From assembly GCF_018129995.1 (NCBI RefSeq), contig NZ_JAFCKS010000001.1:1523001-1587000 (forward strand): a stretch of 64,000 bases of DNA, written 5' to 3'. Shown in pieces: positions 17,844 to 25,428 of this stretch (the stretch's first letter is position 1; each line of letters begins with the position of its first letter). The position numbers and the translations under genes are program-made. The notes beneath the pieces are model-generated. The model did no database searches, had not been told where the DNA came from, and was given only the letters and a program-made list of their open reading frames with translations. Source of the stretch: Bradyrhizobium sp. SZCCT0153 (GTDB lineage: Bacteria; Pseudomonadota; Alphaproteobacteria; Rhizobiales; Xanthobacteraceae).

Positions 17844-17937
17844 GTCTGGACGTTCCCTCTTTTTGGTTGGCGGGGAACCTAGCCAATCCACATCAAAACC
17901 GGAAGACGCGATTGACCTGCTCTCGTGCCTTGGACGC

Positions 17938-17969
17938 GGCGCAGCGCTTCTTCAGCGGTGCGCTGCGCC
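17938..17969. terminator. Ten-base perfect hairpin downstream of an EamA gene
   Basis: GGCGCAGCGC (17938-17947) and GCGCTGCGCC (17960-17969) flank a 12-base loop. It lies 37 bases beyond the stop of the minus-strand EamA gene, and upstream of the Bug gene. No T run follows; it may be a REP-type repeat acting as a terminator. Confidence 0.4.
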
Positions 17970-18006
17970 CGGGACACGAGACTTGTTGTGCGTCCGCGGC
18001 GTGGAA

Positions 18007-18942
18007 TTACTTCACCGCGGAGCCCTGGCGCGAGGCGATCACGACGCCGGCGAGGACCAGCGCGTAGCCGATCAGGTGGAACGGCTGGAGCTTTTCGCCG
18101 AGCAGCAGGATCGCCATCGCCGAGCCGAACACCGGCACCAGATGGAAGAACGGCGCGGCGCGGTTAGGCCCGATCAGCGCCACGCCGCGATTGAAGAAGA
18201 GGTAGGCGAGCGTCGAAGGGAAGATCAGGATGTAGCCGAGCGTCGCCAGCGTCACCGCGTCGAATTGCATGACGCGGCCGCTCCAGGTCTCCCAGATCGC
18301 CGTGGGCAGCAGCATGAACGCGCCACAGCAGGTGGTGAAGGAGAGGAAGGAAAGCTGATGGACCTTCGGCCGGCGCGGGATGAAGGCGGAGTAGAGCCCG
18401 AACGCCACCAGCGAGGACGCGAACATGAGGTCGCCCCGGTTGAAGCTGATGCTCGCGAGCGCCGCGAAATCGCCGTGCAGGATGATGACGAGCACGCCGA
18501 GAAGCGAGATCGCGATGCCGGCAAGCTGCGCGCCCGTCAACCGGACGCCGAACAGCACCAGCGACCACAGCGCCACGAACAGCGGTCCGGCCGACTGGAT
18601 CAGCAGCGCGTTCAACGCCTCCGTGTATTGCAGCGCCCAGTACGAGATCGCGTTGTTGAACGCGAAGCCGACCAGCGACAGGAACAGCATCAGCGGCAGG
18701 CTCTTGCGCAGGTGAGGCCAGTCGCGCTTCAGATGCGGCCAGGAGAACGGCAGCAGGATCAGGAACACGCCGAACCAGCGGATCGTGGTCACCGTCAGCG
18801 GCGGGACATGCGCGCCGACATGGCGCGCGAGCACGATGTTGCCGGCCCAGAACAGCGAGCTCAGGCTGAGCAGCAGGTAAGGCTGGTTGTTGAGCCAACT
18901 GGCCGGATTCGAGGGCGGTGGCGCGGGCGAGGCAATCGTCAT
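18007..18942 (-). CDS. EamA/DMT family exporter (first paralog)
   Basis: 311 residues with ten membrane segments in two EamA repeats. Family motifs include NIVLARHVGAHVPP, ALQYTEALNALLIQSAGPLFVALWS and LIGPNRAAPFFHLVPVFGSAMAI. Members export amino acids or other metabolites. It is closely similar to the gene at 24333-25265. The ATG at 18942 is chosen because protein similarity between the two paralogs begins just after it; 14 further codons upstream are open but unlike the paralog. It is divergent from the DUF1330 gene. Confidence 0.9.
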   Translation of the reverse strand: MTIASPAPPPSNPASWLNNQPYLLLSLSSLFWAGNIVLARHVGAHVPPLTVTTIRWFGVFLILLPFSWPHLKRDWPHLRKSLPLMLFLSLVGFAFNNAISYWALQYTEALNALLIQSAGPLFVALWSLVLFGVRLTGAQLAGIAISLLGVLVIILHGDFAALASISFNRGDLMFASSLVAFGLYSAFIPRRPKVHQLSFLSFTTCCGAFMLLPTAIWETWSGRVMQFDAVTLATLGYILIFPSTLAYLFFNRGVALIGPNRAAPFFHLVPVFGSAMAILLLGEKLQPFHLIGYALVLAGVVIASRQGSAVK

Positions 18943-19035
18943 TGGCGTCGGATGCAACCTTGCGCCGGATTCCCGTCGTGACACAAGTCACGGCGCCGCA
19001 ATGCTACAATGCGTGCATGATCTGAGGAGGCGTCT

Positions 19036-19437
19036 TTGGCGGTCAATATGTTGAACATCGCGGGCCTGCAAGGGCTCGACCAGCGTGCGCCGGTGGTGAT
19101 GCTGAACCTGATGCGCTTCCACGAACGCTCGCGCGACGGCGACGGTTCGGGCTGGGAGGCTTATCTTCGCTACAGCGCGATCACCGTGCCCATGATCAAG
19201 GCACGTGGCGGCACGCTGCTCTGGACCGGAGACGCCAAGACGGTGGCACTCGGTCCGCAGGATGGCAACGATTGGGATTTCGTCGCGCTGGTCTCCTACC
19301 CGTCGGTCGCGGCCTTCCTCGACATGATGACGTCGGAGGCCTACGAGCGTGACGCCGATCCGCACCGCGTCAACGGCTGCGCCGAGCATGTGATCGTTGC
19401 GACGGAGCAAGCCTATAGTAAATTCAGCGCCGGCTGA
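19036..19437 (+). CDS. DUF1330-like protein, TTG start
   Basis: 133 residues. The TTG at 19036 is chosen because GAGGAGG ends seven bases before it; the first ATG (19048) would be 19 bases away. The protein has the small alpha/beta dimeric-barrel pattern of DUF1330 (VVMLNLMRF, ARGGTLLWTGDAK, FVALVSYPSVAAFLDMM). The function of this family is unknown; it is cytosolic. It is divergent from the EamA gene. Confidence 0.8.
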   Translation: MAVNMLNIAGLQGLDQRAPVVMLNLMRFHERSRDGDGSGWEAYLRYSAITVPMIKARGGTLLWTGDAKTVALGPQDGNDWDFVALVSYPSVAAFLDMMTSEAYERDADPHRVNGCAEHVIVATEQAYSKFSAG

Positions 19438-19661
19438 TCCTGCCGGGCTCGCGGACCATGCGTGCGTGTTTTATCTATAGTATGCAACCCTTGGACGCGA
19501 CTTCGGCGCAGTTGCGCGCCAAATGTGAACTATTCGGTTGCCTGGGGGTGCCAAAGATGGTGCCTTTAGCCGGTGAGCGCGCATGACGGGCATTGCAGGC
19601 CCAGCGTGACGCGTTGCGGTGCTGCTTCCTCCTGGTCGATTATTGCTTCGTTGGGGATCAG

Positions 19662-22600
19662 ATGCTCTGTGAGCGTTGTGGCGGTGACAATCCGGCGACC
19701 AATCGCTTCTGTCACGGCTGCGGTTCGGCTCTGCCGATGGCCTGCTCCGCCTGCAATCATCTCAGCCCGCCCGGCTCGGGTTTTTGCGGGGCCTGCGGCG
19801 CGGCCCTGAATGCCGCGAGCAGGCCAATTCCGGCAGTGGCGGGGCATTCCACCAGGCCGATTCGGGGCGAGCTGAAGCAGGTGACGGTGCTGTTCGCCGA
19901 TCTCGTCAGCTCGACCGAGATCGTTGCCGGCCTAACCGCCGAAGATGCCATGCAGCGTCTCAAGCCCGCGCTCGATTCCATGTGCGATGGCGTGGAGCGG
20001 TTCGAAGGCACAGTGGTGCGAACTCTCGGCGATGGCATCCTCGCCTTCTTCGGCGCACCGCGCGCGCAGGAGGGCCACGCCCTGCTGGCGTGCGAGGCGG
20101 CGCTGGCGATCCGCGACGCGTTTCGTGCGCGCGATGATGCCATGTCGGTACGCATCGGGCTGCATTCCGGCGAGATCGTCGCGGATGCTCCGATCGTCGA
20201 CACGGTCACCGAGCACGGCGCTTACGGGCTCACCATTCATCTCGCAAGCCGCCTGCCGGCCAAGGCGGAACCGGGTGAGATTTGCCTGACCGACGAGACT
20301 TACCGCCTGGTGCGCTCGTTCTGCGATGTCGGGCCGCTCGGCCGTCATCGCCTGCGCGGTGTGCCAGAGCCGATCGAACTGTATCTTCTCAAGAACCTCA
20401 AGCCGGCGGTCGCCAGCCAGCAATTCCGCGGCGTCGCCCTGGCGACGTTCCGCGGGCGCGAGCGTGAGATGGCTCTGCTGCAGCGGACCCTGGCGGCGGT
20501 GGAGACCGGCAGCTCGCGCGTCACCGGCATCGTCGGCCCGCCCGGGACCGGCAAGAGCCGGCTGTGCTACGAGTTCGCTGAATGGTGCCGCGCGCGTCAC
20601 ATTCCGGTGTTCGAGGCCCGGGCGCAGCCCTATGGCACGGCAACGCCGCTGCAGCCGGTGCTGGAGTTCTTGCGTTCGACCTATTTCAACGTCTCGCCGG
20701 ACGACGAGCCCGATCTGGCGGTGAAGCAGATCGCCACGCGCCTCGCCGAGCTCGGCTCGACCTTCGAGGCGGACCTCTGGCTGGTCTGCGATTTCCTCGG
20801 CATCAGGCACGGCCAGGGCCCACCCTCCTGGCTCGGTCCGCGCGCCCGCAACGTTCGTCTGCTGGATATCGTCCGGCACATGATTCGCCAGCGCGGCGCG
20901 TCGGCGTCGGTGATCATCATCGAGGACCTGCATTGGCTTGATCAGGCGAGCGAGGAATTCGTCGCAACGCTCGTCGACGCGGTGATCTCGACCAAGACGG
21001 TCCTGATCGTGAATTTCCGGCCGGCCTATTTCGCGCCCTGGATGAGCGGTCCGCTGTACCAGCAGATCGAGCTCGCCGAGCTCTCGCCGACGGATACGGA
21101 CGATCTCGTCAACGAGCTGCTCGGGCCGGGGGACGAGCTTCTCGACGTACGGCGGCGCGTCGCCGAGCGCAGCGGCGGCAATCCGTTCTTCGCCGAGGAA
21201 CTGATTCGTTCCCTGGTCGAGCATCTGGCCATCGTCGGCGAGCAGGGCGGCTACCGGCGCGGCATCTCCGGTGTCTCCGACGTGCTGCCGCCGACCGTGC
21301 AGGCCGTGATCGGCGCGCGGATTGATCGGCTGGCGCCCGGCGATCGCGACCTCCTGCACACGGCGGCGATCATCGGCAAGGAGTTTCAGCTCGCGGTCCT
21401 GCAGAGCGTCGCCAACCTGCCCGCCGCTGAACTCGAGGCGACGCTGGCCCGGCTCTGTTCCGCCGAGATGCTCCAGGCGCGCAGCGGCGAGGACGGCCAG
21501 GGCTATAGCTTCCGTCATCCCCTGATCCAGGAGATCGCCTATTCGACCCAGCTCCGCGCGCGGCGCAGCCTTCTGCACGCGCGGGTGGCGCGCGCGATCG
21601 AGCAATTCTATCCGGAGCGGCTCGAGGAGTTCGCAGCGCTCCTGTCGCACCATTTCGAGCAGGCCGGCGAGGTCGACGCCGCCGCCGAATACGCCGCGCG
21701 CGCCGCGCGCTGGATCGGCTCGACCAGTCCGGCAGAAGCGATCCGGCATTGGCACAAGGTGCGCGCGCTGAAGGGGGGACAGAAGCGCAGTTCCGCGGGC
21801 GATGTGCTCAGGATCGCGGCCAGCAGCCAGATCGCCTGGCTAGGCTGGCGCGAGGGCATGACGTCGGAGGACGCAAGGCCCTTCATTCAGGAAGCGTTGG
21901 AATGGGCGCAGGAGATCGACGATTCCATGATCCCGCTCCTGCTGTTCGTCGAAGGACGGATCGCGGGCGCGAGCGGCGGGCAAGCCGATGCCTATGTCAA
22001 CACCGTCAGGGAAGCCCTGGCGCTGACGGAATCGCGACAGCTCACCAGCCGCGCTGCGACGCTCAATGCCTCGCTCAGCCAGGCCTATGGCTGGGCCGGC
22101 CTTTTGCGCGAAGCCCTGACGGCGAGTGATGCGGCGCTCGCCGGTGTCCCCGGCATCACCGAGTTCGAGCACCAGTTCCTTGGCTACAATGTCGAGCACT
22201 GGATCCTCGGCTTGCGCGGCCGAATTCTCGTTCGTCTCGCCCGTTTCGACGAGGCGCGGCGGTGCTTCGATCGCATTCTCGCCATCGATCCGACGCTGAT
22301 CGATCCGACGGTGCAGTTCATCGCGCATCTTGGGCATGTCGATCTCGCCTGGTGCCTTGGCGATTCCGCGATGGCCTCCACCCATGCATGGCGCGTGATC
22401 GAACTGGCGACGCGCCAAGCCAGTCCGTATTTGCGCGCCTATTCGCTGGCCTGCATCGGCACGGCGCAGGGCATCGCGCAGAACTATCAGGCCGCGATCC
22501 TGTCGTTGACGGAGGGCGTCGAGTTCGTGCGCGCGGCGCGCGTCGCCATGGAAATCGAACCGGAAATGCTTGCAAGCATCGCCGACTATCAGCTTCGTTC

Positions 22601-22853
22601 GGGCGCCCACGCCGCGGCCATCGACAAGGCGCGGGAAGCGATCGCGGTGGCGCAGGAACGGCACGCCCGGCTGCCGGAATGCCGCGCCACCATCGCGCTC
22701 GCCGCCGCGCTGGCGGCGAGCAACAACCTGGATCACCTCGGCGAGGTGGCCGTCCTCGTCGATCGGGCCGAGGCCTTGATCGAGCTGACGGGGGCGGGCA
22801 TCTACCGGCGGCTGCTGGAGGAGACGCGACGACGGCTGTCGGTCGGTGCGTGA
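19662..22853 (+). CDS. Zinc-ribbon / class III cyclase / AAA-ATPase / TPR protein
   Basis: 1063 residues from the ATG at 19662 (GGGGATC upstream). Order: double zinc ribbon (CxxC pairs at C3/C6, C17/C20, C28/C31, C42/C45); adenylate/guanylate cyclase homology domain about 70-240 with metal Asp80 (LFADLVSST) and Asp124 (TLGDGILAFFG); AAA_16 ATPase with Walker A GPPGTGKS (about 292-299) and Walker B VIIIEDLHW (about 417-425); long C-terminal TPR-like helices. Both metal Asp are kept, so cAMP synthesis is possible. Such multidomain proteins are common in Bradyrhizobium, and their inputs and targets are unknown. It ends three bases from the convergent methyltransferase stop. Confidence 0.9.
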   Translation: MLCERCGGDNPATNRFCHGCGSALPMACSACNHLSPPGSGFCGACGAALNAASRPIPAVAGHSTRPIRGELKQVTVLFADLVSSTEIVAGLTAEDAMQRLKPALDSMCDGVERFEGTVVRTLGDGILAFFGAPRAQEGHALLACEAALAIRDAFRARDDAMSVRIGLHSGEIVADAPIVDTVTEHGAYGLTIHLASRLPAKAEPGEICLTDETYRLVRSFCDVGPLGRHRLRGVPEPIELYLLKNLKPAVASQQFRGVALATFRGREREMALLQRTLAAVETGSSRVTGIVGPPGTGKSRLCYEFAEWCRARHIPVFEARAQPYGTATPLQPVLEFLRSTYFNVSPDDEPDLAVKQIATRLAELGSTFEADLWLVCDFLGIRHGQGPPSWLGPRARNVRLLDIVRHMIRQRGASASVIIIEDLHWLDQASEEFVATLVDAVISTKTVLIVNFRPAYFAPWMSGPLYQQIELAELSPTDTDDLVNELLGPGDELLDVRRRVAERSGGNPFFAEELIRSLVEHLAIVGEQGGYRRGISGVSDVLPPTVQAVIGARIDRLAPGDRDLLHTAAIIGKEFQLAVLQSVANLPAAELEATLARLCSAEMLQARSGEDGQGYSFRHPLIQEIAYSTQLRARRSLLHARVARAIEQFYPERLEEFAALLSHHFEQAGEVDAAAEYAARAARWIGSTSPAEAIRHWHKVRALKGGQKRSSAGDVLRIAASSQIAWLGWREGMTSEDARPFIQEALEWAQEIDDSMIPLLLFVEGRIAGASGGQADAYVNTVREALALTESRQLTSRAATLNASLSQAYGWAGLLREALTASDAALAGVPGITEFEHQFLGYNVEHWILGLRGRILVRLARFDEARRCFDRILAIDPTLIDPTVQFIAHLGHVDLAWCLGDSAMASTHAWRVIELATRQASPYLRAYSLACIGTAQGIAQNYQAAILSLTEGVEFVRAARVAMEIEPEMLASIADYQLRSGAHAAAIDKAREAIAVAQERHARLPECRATIALAAALAASNNLDHLGEVAVLVDRAEALIELTGAGIYRRLLEETRRRLSVGA

Positions 22854-22856
22854 AGG

Positions 22857-23531
22857 CTAGACTTTCCGCACGATGAGCGTGAACTCCATCAATCCATAGC
22901 CGTCGTGCACCTCGGCAGTGGCATTGAACCGGCTGGCGCAGTAGCGCGCCCAGGATGCGGTGTCGGTGGTGTAGAGGCCGCGGCGGGCGGGCGCACCTGG
23001 CGGCCGCTTCATGAAATTGACGCCGAAGCCGCGCCTGGTGGTGCGATGGAGGTCATCGAAGCTCGCCGCGATGAACTGCTCCCAGTCGTGCTGCGGCTGA
23101 TCCTGCGCGACGTTGAAAATACCGCTGGCGACCGCGTAGTCGGCTATCCGGGGGCTGTTATGGCCAAGAGCGAAGGCGGTGTTGCCGCGGTCCCGCCACA
23201 GCCGCCGCGCCCGCCGAACCATCGCATCCGACACGTCGATGCCGAGATAGTCCACCGCGCACCCGCCATGCCGGCGGCCGAGATAGGCGATCAGCGCGCC
23301 ATAGCCGCAACCGAGATCGTTCAGCGAGAAGGGCGATGCGAAGTCGCACAATTTCAGGAGCTGGACGAAGCGCATCTCCTGCGTGGCCTGGCAGGTCCAG
23401 TCGACACCGTTCGGTGTCGCGCCGAAGCGTGCGACCTTCGCCGAATAATAGGCGGCGATGCCGCTGTAGATCCGGGTCAGGTCTCCGGCGCCCGGAGAGG
23501 CTGGCTCCCTTGCGACAACGGCGGCGCGCAT
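22857..23531 (-). CDS. SAM-dependent class I methyltransferase
   Basis: 224 residues with the SAM-binding motif LNDLGCGYGALIAYLG (about 70-85), an acidic motif II (DYLGIDVSD) and later PxxD-like DYAVASGIFNVAQ. The start MRAAVVAREP is taken at 23531. It lies eight bases after the stop of an unknown gene on the same strand, so the two are probably co-transcribed. The substrate is unknown. FNVAQDQPQHDWEQFI resembles methyltransferases near glycan genes, but that is weak evidence. Confidence 0.85.
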   Translation of the reverse strand: MRAAVVAREPASPGAGDLTRIYSGIAAYYSAKVARFGATPNGVDWTCQATQEMRFVQLLKLCDFASPFSLNDLGCGYGALIAYLGRRHGGCAVDYLGIDVSDAMVRRARRLWRDRGNTAFALGHNSPRIADYAVASGIFNVAQDQPQHDWEQFIAASFDDLHRTTRRGFGVNFMKRPPGAPARRGLYTTDTASWARYCASRFNATAEVHDGYGLMEFTLIVRKV

Positions 23532-23539
23532 CGGCCCGC

Positions 23540-24067
23540 CTATTTCTTCGGCTTCTTCTTGCCCTTGCCCTTGTCCTTGCTTCCAGGCGGGACCTTGGGC
23601 GCCATCGGCACCGAGATCGTGAGATAGGTTCGCTCGATGTAGAAGATCGGGTTGTCCTCGCGAACCACGACCCGCAGTCCGTAGCCGCCGGTATCGCGGG
23701 AATCATGGGCCTTCATGAAGCAAGGCAGCGGCGACTTGCGCGCAAAGTTCTTGATCAATGCGTTCACGATGCGCTGGTCGCCTGTTTCGCCGTCCTGGTC
23801 CGATGGAACCTTGGCCAGCCAGGCCAGCACGCTGTACCACCGGTTCTTTGCACGGTTGTTGTTCAGGCCGCCCAATCCGAGCAGCTTTGCGCTCTCGACG
23901 AACGGCCGTCCTTGCTGGAAGATTTCGAATTCGTCCTGCAGGGCCTTGATTTCGGACACGCCCCCGGCGGTCAGTTCGAGATCTGTCTGCTCGGGACCAA
24001 ACCTCAAATTGAAGAGATCGAAAAGCGGACCGATATAGATATCGTCCTCGGCCATCAACGCGCCCAT
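23540..24067 (-). CDS. Unknown protein with lysine-rich C-terminal tail
   Basis: 175 residues from the ATG at 24067 (GGGAGAG five bases upstream). It has no signal peptide and no membrane segment. The middle is mixed helix and strand with GLNNNRAKNRWYSVLAWLAK, which looks surface- or nucleic-acid-binding. The last 15 residues are almost all Lys, Gly and Pro (KDKGKGKKKPKK). I do not recognise a family. It forms a two-gene unit with the downstream methyltransferase; a substrate/modifier relation is possible but unproven. Confidence 0.7.
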   Translation of the reverse strand: MGALMAEDDIYIGPLFDLFNLRFGPEQTDLELTAGGVSEIKALQDEFEIFQQGRPFVESAKLLGLGGLNNNRAKNRWYSVLAWLAKVPSDQDGETGDQRIVNALIKNFARKSPLPCFMKAHDSRDTGGYGLRVVVREDNPIFYIERTYLTISVPMAPKVPPGSKDKGKGKKKPKK

Positions 24068-24332
24068 ACCACTCTCCCTGACAATTGCAGTTGGGTTATT
24101 GGATCGGGAAGCCAGCAATGGGGATATTGAACCTTGGTCCCGGACAAATTGCAAGGAAGCGGGAGGGGTGTCGGCCTACTTCTTCCGCTCAACGCGCTTT
24201 CTGCCCCTCCAGTGTCAACCCATCCACAGCGGCGCGGCACGCATTGCGACCGCACAGCGGGTGGCGGCGGGGCTGCTCGGCATCACGGCGCTCTGCATGG
24301 GTGCGGCGCGCTACCTTTGAAGACGAGCTAGA

Positions 24333-25265
24333 CTAGCTCGCCTGCTTCCTCGACGCCGCGAACACGCCCGAGAGCACCAGCGCGAAGCCGATGAAGTGGA
24401 ACGCCTGCGGGTGCTCGCCGAGGAAGACCATTGCCATGATCGAGCCGAACACCGGCACCACATGGAAGAACGGCGCGGCGCGGTTGGCGCCGATCAGCCG
24501 GACGCCGCGATTGAAGCAGAGATAGGCGAGCGTCGAGGGGAACACGGCGACATAGAACAGGGTGAGCAGGTTGGGCCCGTCGAGCTTCATCACGGGACGC
24601 GCGTAGAGTTCCCAGATCTCCAGCGGGATGAGACAGGCGGCGCCGGCGCCGAAGGTGAAGGCAAGGAACGACAGGCCGTGCATCGGCGGGCGCTTCAGGC
24701 TCAGCACCGAATAGAGTGCGAAGATCAGCAGCGCGACGATGAAGATGAGGTCGCCCTTGTTGAAGTCGATCTTCGACAGGGTGGTGAAATCGCCGTGCAG
24801 GAGAATCGTCAGCACGCCGCACATCGACAGCAGCACACCAAAACTCTGCGCGCCCGTGAGCCTGATGCCGAGGATGACCAGCGACCACAGCGCCACGAGC
24901 AGCGGCGCGGCCGACTGCAGCAGCAATGTATTGAGCGCCTGGGTATGCTCCAGCGCCCAATATTGCAGCGTGTTGAAGGCGCCGATGCCGGTGATCGAGA
25001 GCGTCACCATCAGGCCGAGCCTGCTGCGGATGGCGGGCCAGTCCTGCGCAAGATGTTTCCAGGCGAACGGCAGCACCAGCAGGAAAGCGAATAACCAGCG
25101 CAGGAAGGAGAGCGTCACCGGCGGGATATGGCCGGCGGCGAGCCGCCCGACGATGGCGTTGCCGGCCCAGCACAGCGCGGTGATGCTGAGCAGGAGGTAG
25201 GGCTGGTTGGCGATCCAGTTGTGGCCGGATGTCTCCGCGCGCGTGGTCTGGCCGGTGGCGGACAT
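24333..25265 (-). CDS. EamA/DMT family exporter (second paralog)
   Basis: 310 residues, ten membrane segments in two EamA repeats. It shares long stretches with the gene at 18007-18942: WIANQPYLLLS, LQSAAPLLVALWSLVILG, LIGANRAAPFFHVVPVFGSIMAM. The two lie about 6 kb apart in the same direction and are clearly paralogs. The substrate is unknown. The ATG at 25265 starts MSATGQTTRAETSGHNW. Confidence 0.9.
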   Translation of the reverse strand: MSATGQTTRAETSGHNWIANQPYLLLSITALCWAGNAIVGRLAAGHIPPVTLSFLRWLFAFLLVLPFAWKHLAQDWPAIRSRLGLMVTLSITGIGAFNTLQYWALEHTQALNTLLLQSAAPLLVALWSLVILGIRLTGAQSFGVLLSMCGVLTILLHGDFTTLSKIDFNKGDLIFIVALLIFALYSVLSLKRPPMHGLSFLAFTFGAGAACLIPLEIWELYARPVMKLDGPNLLTLFYVAVFPSTLAYLCFNRGVRLIGANRAAPFFHVVPVFGSIMAMVFLGEHPQAFHFIGFALVLSGVFAASRKQAS

Positions 25266-25428
25266 TGTGATCGTTATGGCCCCGCGTCATGCGCCGAGGC
25301 CCCGGCCCGGCGATGTCCGGGCCGGCTCATAGCCCGGCCAGCTCAAAGACACGGAAATCTGCCTGATATCAATGGGGCACGACGCATCGCGTCCATGCGC
25401 ACGAGCGGCGGCGGGAACCGGCGACCGT

